A stretch of DNA of 64,000 nt from Streptomyces sp. BK340. GTDB lineage: Bacteria > Actinomycetota > Actinomycetes > Streptomycetales > Streptomycetaceae. Location: assembly GCF_007827595.1 (NCBI RefSeq), contig NZ_VISR01000031.1:62001-126000 (forward strand), read 5' to 3'. The stretch's first letter is position 1. The number at the start of each line of letters is the position of its first letter. This document shows, in pieces, positions 16,166 to 25,482 of the stretch. The notes below the pieces were generated by a model, which searched no databases, had not been told where the DNA came from, and saw only the letters and a program-made list of their open reading frames with translations. Made by a program: the position numbers and the translations under genes.

Positions 16166-16815
16166 GCGGCGACGGAGCGGACCTGCAGCTCGACAAGGAA
16201 TCCGTCGCCAAGTTCACCCAGGGCGTCGGTGCGACCATCGACCAGCTCGGTGAACTCGGCGGCGCCACCGGTTCGGTGATGGGAAAGGGCTTCTCCGAGC
16301 TGGCGATGACCGGGATGGAGGCCGGACACCACGGCCTCTCGGTCGACTTCGAGGACTTCTGCGAGCGCTGGGAGTGGGGCGTGCGCGCCCTGGTGCGGGA
16401 CGCCAGCGAGATCGCGAACCGGCTCGGCCTGGCGGCGGGCACCCAGTGGGAGAACGACCAGTACATCGCGGGCTCGCTCAAGGTGGGCGCCAACTCCGTG
16501 TTCGGCGGGAACCCGCACGCCAGTGAGGAGGAGATCGCCAAGCAGGGCTGGGGCGACATCTTCACGCCGGACTATCTGCACCCGGACTGGAGCCCCGAGT
16601 CGTTCGAGAAGGCCGGTCACGACATGTCGCAGACGTGGAAGGACACCGGCCGCTCCGTTCTCACCGAGGGGCAGGGCGGCCTGCAGTCGCAGATGCTCAA
16701 CCAGGTCGCGGGCGTGTCCGACGACCAGTGGAACAAGGCGCTGGACGACACCTTCGGGCCGTCGCCGCAGGAGCGCGCGCAGCAGCAACAGCAGGGTGAT
16801 TCCGGGGGGAACTGA
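16162..16815 (+). CDS. ESX/WXG100-like helical protein upstream of Rhs toxin
   Basis: 217 residues, translationally coupled to the SseB-like gene (GTGA) and ending 2 bases before the Rhs toxin start. The N-terminal ~120 residues look helical, with a small-residue-rich stretch (GELGGATGSVMGKGFSELAMTGMEAGHHGLSVDFEDFCERWEWGVRAL). This is the pattern of long WXG100/LXG-like secretion partners of type VII systems. The C-terminal tail is Gln-rich and disordered (ERAQQQQQGDSGGN). No enzyme motif or membrane segment. The likely role, by position, is a secretion partner or chaperone of the toxin; this is inference. I cannot name a family with certainty. Confidence 0.7.
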   Translation: MSGDGADLQLDKESVAKFTQGVGATIDQLGELGGATGSVMGKGFSELAMTGMEAGHHGLSVDFEDFCERWEWGVRALVRDASEIANRLGLAAGTQWENDQYIAGSLKVGANSVFGGNPHASEEEIAKQGWGDIFTPDYLHPDWSPESFEKAGHDMSQTWKDTGRSVLTEGQGGLQSQMLNQVAGVSDDQWNKALDDTFGPSPQERAQQQQQGDSGGN

Positions 16816-16817
16816 CA

Positions 16818-19800
16818 GTGGGTATCGGCGACTTCATCAGCGACATCACGCCCGACTCGGTCGAGGACGCGGTCGAGGACGGCGTCGAGTGGGTGGGCGA
16901 CCGGGTCGAGGACGCGGGCAACTGGACCGCCGACCGGTTGCAGGACGTCGGCTGGAAGTCCGGCGCCGACTGGGTGCGCGAGCAGTCCCGTTCGGTCGCC
17001 AACCGGCTGGGCGCCGAGGTCGACGAGATGGACCTCGGGCAGACCGAGGACAAGACCAAGCTGATCTACGGCAGCCCGAGCAAGATCAATTCCATCGCCG
17101 GGAAGCTCCGCGCCTTCCAGTCGTCGTTCGACGACACCGGCGACGGCCTCAAGGGCCTCGACTCGTCCCGGCTCAAGGGCGAGGCGGCCGACGCGCTGCG
17201 CACCGCGGTGAGCACCCAGCCGCCGAAGTGGTACAACGCCGCCGACTCCTGCGCGAAGGCGGTCGGCGCGCTCGAGTCGTTCGCCGACACCGTCACCTGG
17301 GCGCAGGGACGGGCGCAGACGGCGATCGACAAGTGGAAGGAGGGGGTCAAGGCGTCCGAGGACGCTGCCGACGCCCACCGCAAGAAGGTCGACGACTACA
17401 ACAGCGCCGTCGACCGCTACAACGCACAGCCCGCGGACAAGCGCGACCCGGCCTCGCTCCCTCCCAAGCCCGCACAGACCTTCGACGACCCCGGCAAGAC
17501 GCTGATGAAGGAGGCTCAGGACATCCTCGCCGAGGCCCGCAAGCAGCGGAACTCGGCGGCGGAGACCGCGAGTTCCGCGGTCCGCGCCGCCCGCGACATG
17601 GCGCCGAAGAAGCCGTCGTACTCCGAGCAGCTGCGCGACGGGTACGAGGAAGTGCAGATCATGCAGGACCACGTCGCCGGCGGTCTCATCAAGGGCACGG
17701 CCGGCATCGTGAACTTCGTCCGCAGTGTCGACCCCATGGACCCGTACAACCTCACGCACCCGGCCGAGTACGCGACGTCCCTCAACAGCCTGGCCGCGGG
17801 CCTGGTGGTGGCTGCCAACGACCCCGTGGGCGCCGGCACCCAGATGGTCAAGGACTTCATGAAGGACCCGTCCGAGGGCGTCGGCCGGCTGATCCCCGAC
17901 CTGGTGCTGACCGTGGCCACCGACGGCGGCGGGGCCGCGGTGAAGGGCGCGCGCCTGGCCGAGGATGCCTCCGACGCGTCCCGGGTGCGCAAGTTGGTGG
18001 ACGACGCCGAGGACGGGGCGCACCGCCGTCCGGACGGTGAGCGCACCACCGACGGCTCCGACCCGGTGGACCTCGCCACGGGCCGGATGTTCCTGCCCCA
18101 GACCGATGTCGAGATCCCCGGCATCCTGCCGCTGGTCTTCACCCGCCGCACCGAGTCCGGCCTGGCGACCGGCCGCTTCCTGGGCCCGTCCTGGTCGTCC
18201 ACGGTCGACGAGCGGCTGGCGATCGACGCGATCGGCGTCGTCCATGTCACCGCCGACGGCCTGCTGGTCACCTATCCGCATCCGGTACCCGGCGATCCCA
18301 CCCGGCCACGGTCGGGCAGGGCCCGTACAGTGCTCGCCCGTGACGCCGACGGCGCCTACGCGCTCACCGACCCCGACTCGGGCGTGGTCCGTCACTTCGC
18401 CGCCCCGGCGGGCGCCGAACCCGGCGGTGACGGAACCGCCTGGCTGTCCGGCATCACCGAACGCAACGGTCACGACATCACCGTCGACCGGGCCGAGGAC
18501 GGGCTGCCGCTGGCCCTCGTCCACTCGGCGGGGCACCAGGTGAGGCTGACCACCGCCGACGGCCGGGTGACCGCGCTCTCCCTGGCCGGCGCGGCAGAGG
18601 GCGGCGCGGATCTGCCACTGATGGGCTACGGCTACGTGGACGGCGACCTCACCACCGTGACCAGGCCGTCCGGCGCAACCACCACTTTCCGCTACGACGA
18701 CCGCCACCGGGTCGTCGCCTGGATCGACTCCAACGGACGCCGCTACGACTACGTCTACGACGACCAGGACCGGGTCGTCGCCGAGGGCGGCGAGGCCGGC
18801 CACGTCCAGATCACCCTGGCGTACACCGAACCGGACGCCACGACCGGCCACCGGACGACCGTCCTGACCACCGCCGACGGCCGGGCCACCCGGCACCTGA
18901 TCGGCCCGGGCTGCCACATCCTCGCCACGACCGACGCACTCGGCGCCACCACCCGGTTCCGCCACGACAAGAGCGGCAACCTGCTGTCCCGTACCGACCC
19001 GCTCGGCGCCACCACCGGCCTGACCTACGACGAGGAGGGGCGGCTGGTCTCGGTCGTGCGTCCGGACGGCTCCGAACTGCGCATCGTGCGCGGGCCGTCG
19101 GGCCTGCCGGTGGAGGTCGTGGGACCGGACGGCGCCCGCACGACGTACACGTACGACGAGCGCGGCAACCGTACGGCGGTCACCGACCCGGCCGGTCACA
19201 CCACCCACTGCGCCTACGACGACGCCGGCCGGCTCACCTCCGTCACCGACGCGCTCGGGGACACGACCCGCGTGGAGTGCGACGCGGCGGGGCTCGTCGT
19301 GGCGGTGACCGACCCGTCCGGCGCCACCACCCGCACCGAGCGGAACGGGCTCGGCCGCCCGGTCCGCGTCACCGACCCGACGGGCGGGGCCACCCGGCTC
19401 GACTGGAACGCGGACGGGTGGCTCGCCCGGCGCACCGGCCCGGGCGGCGCCACCGAGTCATGGACCTACGACGGCGAGGGCAACTGCCTGACCCACACCG
19501 ACGCCGCCGGCGGCGTGTCGAGCTACGAGTACACCCACTTCGACCTCCCGCTCGCCACCACCCGGCCCGACGGCGGCCGCCACGAGTTCGAGCACGACAA
19601 CGACCTGCGCCTCACCAGGGTCACCAACCCGCAGGGTCTGACGTGGAGTTACGAGTACGACGCGGTCGGCAACATCGTGTCCGAGACCGACTTCGACGGG
19701 CGCACCCTGACCTACCGTGTGGACCCCGCGGGCCGGCTCACCGAGCGGGCCGACGCCCTCGGCGGGACCATCTCCTTCGAGCGCGACCCGCTCGGCCAGG

Positions 19801-21596
19801 TGCTCCGCAAGAACGTCGACGGTCGGGTGACGACCTACGCGTACGACCGGGCGGGCCGCCTCCTGGAGGCGGTCGGACCCGACAGCGAACTGCGCTACCA
19901 GTACGACCGCCGCGGCCAGGTCAAGACCGAGCTGGTGGACGGCCAACCGCTGGTCCATTCCTACGACGCCCTGGGGCGGCGTGTCCGCCGGACGACACCC
20001 ACCGGCCATGTCACGTCCTACGCCTACGCCTCCGACGGGCTTCCCCTGCGCCTCACCACGGGTGGCCGCCGGGTCGATTTCACCCACGACGCCGCCGGCC
20101 GCGAGCTGGCCCGCGTCTTCGGGGACGCGCTCACCATGACGTCGGCCTGGGACGAGGCGGGACGGCTCGCCGCGCAGCACGTCACCGCCGGGGCCCGGGC
20201 CGTCAACAGCCGTGCCTACGCCTATCGCGCCGACGGGCACCTGCTGTCCGTCGCGGACCGGCTGGCCGGCACCCGCACCTTCGATCTGGACCCGATGGGC
20301 CGGGTCACCGCCGTACACGCCCAGGGCTGGACGGAGCGGTACGCGTACGACGACGCCGGTAACCAGATGTCGGCGTCCTGGCCGGACCGGCACCCCGGCA
20401 GCGAGGCGACGGGGGAGCGCGTCTACAGCGGCACGAGCATCACCCGCGCCGGAGGTGTCCGCTTCGAGCACGACGCCCTCGGCCGGGTCACCCTGCGACA
20501 GAAGACCCGGCTGTCCCGAAAGCCCGACAGCTGGCGCTACGAGTGGGACACGGAGAACCGCCTCACCTCCGTCACCACCCCCGACGGGACCCGGTGGCGC
20601 TACCGCTACGACCCCCTCGGCCGGCGCACCGCGAAGCAGCGCCTGGCGGACGGCGGCGAGAGCGTGGCCGAGGAGGTCCGTTTCACCTGGGACGGCCTCA
20701 CTCTGTGCGAGCAGACCAGCCACCGGCCGGATGCCCCGCACACGGTCGCTCTCACCTGGGACCACCGGGACGTGGTGCCCCTGGCCCAGACAGAGCGCAT
20801 CCTGACGGCCGACACCAGGCAGGAGGAGGTCGACCGGCGCTTCTTCGCCATCGCCACCGACCTCGTCGGCACGCCGACCGAACTCATCGACGAGACGGGC
20901 GACATCGCCTGGCGCACCCGGAGCACGCTCTGGGGCACCACGGCCTGGTCCCGGGACAGTGGCGCCTATACCCCGCTGCGCTTCCCCGGCCAGTACTACG
21001 ACCCCGAGACCGGTCTCCACTACAACTGCTTCCGGCACTACGACCCGGAGACCGGCCGTTACACCTCCCCGGACCCGCTGGGTCTGGCCCCCGCTCCGAA
21101 TCCCGTCGGCTATGTGGCCAACCCGTTCGCGGGGTGCGACCCGCTGGGCCTGATGCCCAAGTACACGAAGGAGGAGAAGGCCCAGCAGGCCAGGGAGAAG
21201 GCCGTCAAGACCGCGGACGACGTCATCGAGCGGGCGCAGGGCGGCCGGATGCGGAAGGACGGCGGCTATCACGCGGACACGCGGCACGAGTTCACCGACG
21301 AGCGCGTGCTGGAGATCCTGAAGAACCCGGACGCGGTGTACCACTCCTCGGCGGGCAGCGGAAACCTGATCTTCCGTCAGGGCGACGACGTCGTGATCGC
21401 CCGGGGCGGCGGCGCCGGAGCGGGCAACGTCGTCACCGCGTACGGTCCCTCGGGCATCAAGGGCACGTCCGGCGCGGAGGCGCTCGGCGGTCTGCCTACC
21501 GATCCCGGCGGGCCGATCACCCACGCGGATGTCGTGGGAGGCAGGATTCCGGGCAGGAACGGCAGCTTCATGGCTCCGGCGGAGCAGATCAGATGA
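16818..21596 (+). CDS. Rhs/YD-repeat polymorphic toxin with C-terminal RNase-like domain
   Basis: A 1592-residue secreted-toxin precursor. Residues 1-~390 are helical, with a putative type VII/ESX-type targeting region. Residues ~405-470 match DUF6531 (GSDPVDLATGRMFLPQTDVEIP). Residues ~600-1380 hold many YD repeats (for example TTFRYDDRHRVVAWIDSNGR, TTYTYDERGNRTAVTDPAG) that form the Rhs cocoon. Residues ~1390-1445 are the Rhs-associated core (FPGQYYDPETGLHYNCFRHYDPETGRYTSPDPLGL). The variable toxin follows (~1447-1592). Its pattern HADTRHEFTDERVLEILKNP, then NLIFRQGDDVVIARG and NVVTAYGPSG, fits a BECR-fold RNase (barnase/EndoU/colicin E5-like), assigned by pattern only. An immunity gene overlaps its stop (ATGA). 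Start GTG 16818. Confidence 0.93.
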   Translation: MGIGDFISDITPDSVEDAVEDGVEWVGDRVEDAGNWTADRLQDVGWKSGADWVREQSRSVANRLGAEVDEMDLGQTEDKTKLIYGSPSKINSIAGKLRAFQSSFDDTGDGLKGLDSSRLKGEAADALRTAVSTQPPKWYNAADSCAKAVGALESFADTVTWAQGRAQTAIDKWKEGVKASEDAADAHRKKVDDYNSAVDRYNAQPADKRDPASLPPKPAQTFDDPGKTLMKEAQDILAEARKQRNSAAETASSAVRAARDMAPKKPSYSEQLRDGYEEVQIMQDHVAGGLIKGTAGIVNFVRSVDPMDPYNLTHPAEYATSLNSLAAGLVVAANDPVGAGTQMVKDFMKDPSEGVGRLIPDLVLTVATDGGGAAVKGARLAEDASDASRVRKLVDDAEDGAHRRPDGERTTDGSDPVDLATGRMFLPQTDVEIPGILPLVFTRRTESGLATGRFLGPSWSSTVDERLAIDAIGVVHVTADGLLVTYPHPVPGDPTRPRSGRARTVLARDADGAYALTDPDSGVVRHFAAPAGAEPGGDGTAWLSGITERNGHDITVDRAEDGLPLALVHSAGHQVRLTTADGRVTALSLAGAAEGGADLPLMGYGYVDGDLTTVTRPSGATTTFRYDDRHRVVAWIDSNGRRYDYVYDDQDRVVAEGGEAGHVQITLAYTEPDATTGHRTTVLTTADGRATRHLIGPGCHILATTDALGATTRFRHDKSGNLLSRTDPLGATTGLTYDEEGRLVSVVRPDGSELRIVRGPSGLPVEVVGPDGARTTYTYDERGNRTAVTDPAGHTTHCAYDDAGRLTSVTDALGDTTRVECDAAGLVVAVTDPSGATTRTERNGLGRPVRVTDPTGGATRLDWNADGWLARRTGPGGATESWTYDGEGNCLTHTDAAGGVSSYEYTHFDLPLATTRPDGGRHEFEHDNDLRLTRVTNPQGLTWSYEYDAVGNIVSETDFDGRTLTYRVDPAGRLTERADALGGTISFERDPLGQVLRKNVDGRVTTYAYDRAGRLLEAVGPDSELRYQYDRRGQVKTELVDGQPLVHSYDALGRRVRRTTPTGHVTSYAYASDGLPLRLTTGGRRVDFTHDAAGRELARVFGDALTMTSAWDEAGRLAAQHVTAGARAVNSRAYAYRADGHLLSVADRLAGTRTFDLDPMGRVTAVHAQGWTERYAYDDAGNQMSASWPDRHPGSEATGERVYSGTSITRAGGVRFEHDALGRVTLRQKTRLSRKPDSWRYEWDTENRLTSVTTPDGTRWRYRYDPLGRRTAKQRLADGGESVAEEVRFTWDGLTLCEQTSHRPDAPHTVALTWDHRDVVPLAQTERILTADTRQEEVDRRFFAIATDLVGTPTELIDETGDIAWRTRSTLWGTTAWSRDSGAYTPLRFPGQYYDPETGLHYNCFRHYDPETGRYTSPDPLGLAPAPNPVGYVANPFAGCDPLGLMPKYTKEEKAQQAREKAVKTADDVIERAQGGRMRKDGGYHADTRHEFTDERVLEILKNPDAVYHSSAGSGNLIFRQGDDVVIARGGGAGAGNVVTAYGPSGIKGTSGAEALGGLPTDPGGPITHADVVGGRIPGRNGSFMAPAEQIR

Positions 21597-22369
21597 CGAG
21601 GCAGCACGATATGAAGATCACGCTCGACGACGACTGGACCGCGACGGTGACGGGCGAACCCCTGTCCGTCACCCCGGCCTTCGACTTCTTGGGCCCCGGT
21701 GTGCGCCTCGCGCCGTACACGAGCCGGGAGGAACGCGAGCGCTTCCTCCTGGACACCTTCGGCAGCCAGGAGTGGCTGTGGGACACCCCGGACACGCTCG
21801 GGTTCGACCGGGCGAGCCGGGAACTGGTCGGAGCCGAGTTCCGGCTGCCGCACGAGTCCGCCTCCGCCGAGGACTGTGCCCGCCTCCTCTCCGCACCCCC
21901 CGTCCTCCCGGGCGGGCTGCGCGCGGACGAGGAGCGGAACTGCCGTCTGGAGGTGACCTCGGTGCTGTGCCGTGCGCCCGGGGACGCCGTACTGACCTCA
22001 CTGCGTGACCTCGACGTCCTCGACGAACCGCTGGAGGCCCGCATCGGCATCGCCCAGGACCTGGCGCTCCTGGTCCAGCACGGCACCGTCGTCGGCTGGA
22101 GCCTCACCGATCCCGCGCGCTATCTGACGACCGCCTACGCCGCCCCCGACCCCGCCCCGCCGTCCCCGGCCACCCGCCGGCTGTTCAGTGCCTGCCTCGA
22201 CCTGATCACCGACCCGCTGCTCGAGGAAGTGCAGGACCGCGAACCGGCCGCCCTGGCCCGGCTCCGGGAGATCCACGAGGCTCTGCGTGCCCAGCAGGAG
22301 GACCGGCGTCGCGCCGATGCCCTGCTCTCGCTCATCGGCAATCTGGTGGAGGACTACGGGGACAGGTGA
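21593..22369 (+). CDS. Probable immunity protein for the Rhs toxin
   Basis: 258 residues. ATG 21593 overlaps the toxin stop (ATGA), with GGAG at 21581-21584, 8 bases upstream; ATG 21611 is an internal alternative. No known immunity family is recognised. The protein is acidic, soluble and mixed alpha/beta in appearance (MKITLDDDWTATVTGEPLSV, SREERERFLLDTFGSQEWLW) and ends in a long helical, charged region (LARLREIHEALRAQQEDRRR). Its position immediately after the variable toxin domain and its translational coupling are the main evidence. Such proteins normally bind and block the cognate toxin in the cytoplasm. Confidence 0.75.
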   Translation: MTRQHDMKITLDDDWTATVTGEPLSVTPAFDFLGPGVRLAPYTSREERERFLLDTFGSQEWLWDTPDTLGFDRASRELVGAEFRLPHESASAEDCARLLSAPPVLPGGLRADEERNCRLEVTSVLCRAPGDAVLTSLRDLDVLDEPLEARIGIAQDLALLVQHGTVVGWSLTDPARYLTTAYAAPDPAPPSPATRRLFSACLDLITDPLLEEVQDREPAALARLREIHEALRAQQEDRRRADALLSLIGNLVEDYGDR

Positions 22370-22451
22370 TGACCGGCCGGGGAGCCTGAGGCGCACCCGG
22401 CGCCGCGGGCCGTCGCGTGGGCCACCGCCTCCTTCGGCGTTCCACCCGTCG

Positions 22452-23075
22452 TCACGGACGCTCGGCGGAGCCGATCTCGCGCAGCATCCCGAAGGCCCGC
22501 AGGAGGGGCGCCGGGCCCGTGTCCGTGATGCCGGACGCGCGGCGTGCCCGGCGGGTCCGCAGGACGGCACGGACCGCGGAGAGGGCGGCGCAGGCGATCA
22601 CGGCCGCCTTGAGATCGGCGTCCGGGGTGTCCGGCGGCAGTCTGCGCCGGACCAGGACGGTGAGCCGCTCCTCGAAGTCGGAGAAGGCCTGCACCAGGCG
22701 GGCCGTGACGACGACTTCCATGTCCTCGAGCGGGTGGCTGAGGGCGGTCAGGGTGGAGGCCGCGAACGGCTTGGCCGCCTCCAGCAGGGCGTTGCACACC
22801 GCGTCGAGAGGCTCCTCGTCCGCCGGACGCTCCGACAGGGCGTTCTCCACGTAGGCGAAGATCTCGACGCCGTCCGGCAGCAGCAGTGCTTCCTTGCTGT
22901 CGAAATAGCGGAAGAACGTGCGCGCGGAGACGTTCGCGTATGCGGCGATGTCCGCAACCGTCGTGGCCTCGAAGCCGCGTTCCTTGAACAGGCGTGCGGC
23001 CCCTTCGAGGAGCAGGCGCCGCGTCTCCTCCTTCTTGCGTTCACGCAGTCCAGCAGGGGTGATCTCACTCGGCAT
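22452..23075 (-). CDS. TetR-family regulator, divergent from MMPL transporter
   Basis: 207 residues from ATG 23075, supported by GGAGG about 9 bases upstream; the longer frame has no site. The N-terminal HTH is typical of TetR (RLFKERGFEATTVADIAAYANVSARTFFRYFDSKEALLL, residues ~25-65). The ligand-binding half ends with ALLRAFGMLREIGSAERP. It is divergent from an MMPL-type transporter gene, with palindromic sites in between, so the most likely role is a repressor of the transporter and of itself, released by a lipophilic ligand. It is convergent with the toxin-immunity gene, with an 82-base gap. Confidence 0.93.
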   Translation of the reverse strand: MPSEITPAGLRERKKEETRRLLLEGAARLFKERGFEATTVADIAAYANVSARTFFRYFDSKEALLLPDGVEIFAYVENALSERPADEEPLDAVCNALLEAAKPFAASTLTALSHPLEDMEVVVTARLVQAFSDFEERLTVLVRRRLPPDTPDADLKAAVIACAALSAVRAVLRTRRARRASGITDTGPAPLLRAFGMLREIGSAERP

Positions 23076-23111
23076 GGGTCGAAGCCTCCGCCATGGTGTC
23101 GTGACTGTCAA

Positions 23112-23214
23112 TTGGCACGCGTGTCACGCGAGAGCTGTCGCAGACGCAAAGTGTCATGTCTGCCAATTGTCATACGTGCCACTTCTTCTCTAGAGTTCGT
23201 GTCACTCGTGACAC
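23112..23214. promoter_or_regulatory. TetR operator cluster between tetR and MMPL gene
   Basis: Three palindromic signals. First, TTGGCACGCGTGTCA around 23112-23126. Second, a 36-base imperfect palindrome at 23149-23184 centred on CCAATTGT, with arms AAGTGTCATG and CGTGCCACTT. Third, GTGTCACTCGTGACAC at 23199-23214. All share a TGnCA/TGTCA half-site. The second covers the -35 box of the MMPL promoter and the third its transcription start, as expected for repression by the divergent TetR protein. Confidence 0.7.
23167..23196 (+). promoter_or_regulatory. Putative MMPL gene promoter
   Basis: TTGTCA (23167-23172) and TAGAGT (23191-23196) are separated by 18 bases and embedded in the operator palindromes. 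Transcription would start near 23203. This leaves a short leader with the GGAG site at 23222-23225 before GTG 23232. Confidence 0.5.
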
Positions 23215-23231
23215 TTTCCTTGGAGACCACG

Positions 23232-25436
23232 GTGCCCCGACCCTCACAGCACTCCACGGCGCCGGCCGACGCCCGCACCGATGCGCGTCCGCCGGTGAAC
23301 CCCGACCCGGTACCCGGCGGACTCGGCCGCCTCGGCCGCTTCTGCGCCCGGCATCCGGCCACGGTGGTCGCCGCCTGGCTGCTGGTCCTCGTCGCCGCCC
23401 TGGTCGGGCGGCACCTCGCCGCGCCCACCTTCAGCGACCAGGTCAGCCTGCCCGGCACCGCATCCCACACCGGGGCCGACCTCCTGGCTGCCTCCATGCC
23501 CGAAGCGGGCCGGCCCAGCGGCAAGGTCGTCTTCCACGCGGACTCCGGCACCGTGGCGGACCAGCGGTCCGCCCTCGGCCGAACCCTGGCCGACCTGCGC
23601 GACCTGCCCCACGTCACCGCCGCTTCCGCAGTCGTGACCAGCGACGACGGACGCACCGCGTACACCACCGTCTCCTTCGACGAGCAGCTGAAGAACCTCG
23701 GCCACGACTACACCGGGCGACTCGACACGGCGACGGAGCCCGCCCGGGCGGCAGGGCTGGGCGTCGCCTACGGCGGCGACCTCGAACAGGTGGTCCGGGA
23801 ACCGGCCGACGACAAGCTGAGCGAGGGCGTGGGCGTCGTCACCGCCCTGGTCATCCTGCTGCTGGCCTTCGGCAGTGTCCTCGCCGCGCTGCTGCCGCTC
23901 GCCACCGCGCTGATCAGCGTCGGAGTCGGCCTCGGCGTCGTGGGCATCGTCGCCGCCACGCTGTCGTTCGCGACCTCCGCCACGACGCTCGCCGGCATGA
24001 TCGGTCTGGGCGTCGGCATCGACTACGCCTTGTTCCTGACGACGCGCTTCCGCCAGGACCTCATGGACGGACGTGATCCGGTCGACGCCGCGGCCCGCAC
24101 GGCACACACCAGCGGACGCGCCGTTCTCATCGCTGCCCTGACCGTGGCCGTCGCCATGCTGAGCCTGTACGCGTGCGGACTGAGCTTCATCGGCAAGATA
24201 GGGCTGGCGGCCACCCTCGCCGTGATCGTGACCGCCGCTGCCGCCCTCACCCTGGTCCCGGCAGCCCTGGGCCTGGTCGGCAGGCACATCGACCGGCTCC
24301 GGCTGCGCCGCCCCGTCGCCGAGAGCGGGGGAGCCCGCGACGGCTGGCACCGCTACGCCGAACTCGTCTCCCGGCGCCCGTGGACCTTCCTGGCCGTCGG
24401 CCTCGCCGTCCTCGGCGTGTGCTCCGTACCGCTGCTGTCCATGCGCCTCGGCCACGTCGACGCCGGTGCGGACCGACCCGGCAGCAGCACCCGCACCGCG
24501 TACGACTGGATCGCGCACGCCGACGGGCAGGGCTTCGGAGCGGGGGCGAACGGCCCGGTCGTCACCGTGGTCGACGTGAGCCACGCGAGCACGCCCGTCG
24601 ACCGGATCTCGAACGACGTGACCGCGGCGCTGAACGACACCCACGGCGTGGCGTCCTTCACCCCCCTCAGGGCGAGCGCCGACGGAAAGATCCTCGTCAC
24701 CACGGTCACCCCGACCACGGGTCCACAGGACGCCGCGACCGGCGCCCTGCTGGACACCCTCTCCGGGCGAACCCTGCCGAAGGCCCTCGACGGTACGGGC
24801 GCCGCGGCCTCTCTCACCGGCTCCGTGGCCGGCCAGGCCGACTTCCGCGACACGGTCGGCGAGCGGCTGCCGATCGTCATCGGCATCGTCCTGGTCCTCG
24901 CCTTCCTGTTGCTCATGACCGTCTTCCGCAGCGTGGTGATCCCCCTCAAGGCCGTCGTCCTCAACCTCCTCACCACGGCCGCGTCCTACGGCGTCCTCGT
25001 CGCCGTCTTCCAATGGGGCTGGGGCGACTCACTGCTGGGACTGTCCGAGCCGGTGCCGATCGAGTCGTACGTGCCGATGATGATGTTCGCGATCGTCTTC
25101 GGGCTGTCCATGGACTACGAGATCTTCCTGCTCTCCCGGATCGCCGAAACCTGGCATCGCACCGGTGACAACCGGCTCGCCGTGGGGGAGGGACTGTCCG
25201 CGACGGCCCGCGTGATCTCCGCCGCGGCCTTCATCATGACCGCGGTGTTCCTGTCCTTCACCTCCTCGCCGACGGTGGTCGTGAAGATGCTCGCCCTGGG
25301 GCTGGCGATCAGCGTGATCGTCGACGCCACGGTGGTCCGTCTGATCCTCGTGCCGTCCGCCATGTTCCTCATGGGCAGGGCGAACTGGTGGCTGCCCCGC
25401 CGGCTCGACCGGGTCCTCCCGCGCCTGCACGCCTGA
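23232..25436 (+). CDS. MMPL-family transporter
   Basis: 734 residues from GTG 23232, with GGAG at 23222-23225. Architecture is that of MMPL/RND-type actinobacterial exporters: one N-terminal membrane helix (VVAAWLLVLVAALVG), an extracellular domain, five helices (GVVTALVILLLAFGSVLAAL, AGMIGLGVGIDYALFLTTRFR), a second extracellular domain, and a second membrane bundle (IVIGIVLVLAFLLLMTVFRS, MFAIVFGLSMDYEIFLLSRI). The two GxGIDYALF / GLSMDYEIF motifs carry the membrane Asp-Tyr pairs used for proton coupling. Family members export lipids or lipophilic compounds. Control by the divergent TetR protein is supported by the operator cluster. A DUF2993 lipid-binding-type gene follows. Confidence 0.95.
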   Translation: MPRPSQHSTAPADARTDARPPVNPDPVPGGLGRLGRFCARHPATVVAAWLLVLVAALVGRHLAAPTFSDQVSLPGTASHTGADLLAASMPEAGRPSGKVVFHADSGTVADQRSALGRTLADLRDLPHVTAASAVVTSDDGRTAYTTVSFDEQLKNLGHDYTGRLDTATEPARAAGLGVAYGGDLEQVVREPADDKLSEGVGVVTALVILLLAFGSVLAALLPLATALISVGVGLGVVGIVAATLSFATSATTLAGMIGLGVGIDYALFLTTRFRQDLMDGRDPVDAAARTAHTSGRAVLIAALTVAVAMLSLYACGLSFIGKIGLAATLAVIVTAAAALTLVPAALGLVGRHIDRLRLRRPVAESGGARDGWHRYAELVSRRPWTFLAVGLAVLGVCSVPLLSMRLGHVDAGADRPGSSTRTAYDWIAHADGQGFGAGANGPVVTVVDVSHASTPVDRISNDVTAALNDTHGVASFTPLRASADGKILVTTVTPTTGPQDAATGALLDTLSGRTLPKALDGTGAAASLTGSVAGQADFRDTVGERLPIVIGIVLVLAFLLLMTVFRSVVIPLKAVVLNLLTTAASYGVLVAVFQWGWGDSLLGLSEPVPIESYVPMMMFAIVFGLSMDYEIFLLSRIAETWHRTGDNRLAVGEGLSATARVISAAAFIMTAVFLSFTSSPTVVVKMLALGLAISVIVDATVVRLILVPSAMFLMGRANWWLPRRLDRVLPRLHA

Positions 25437-25482
25437 TCACCCCGTCCGTCCGCCCACCGACCGATTCGGAGCAAGTGAGCTC

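Noticed and set aside
16617..19208. Very long minus-strand open frame (863 codons) inside the Rhs toxin gene
   Set aside because: It is the antisense shadow of a strongly biased, repeat-rich GC-rich gene. It has no ribosome binding site or recognisable domain, and the plus-strand protein is clearly real. A second antisense frame (19458-21524) is rejected for the same reason.
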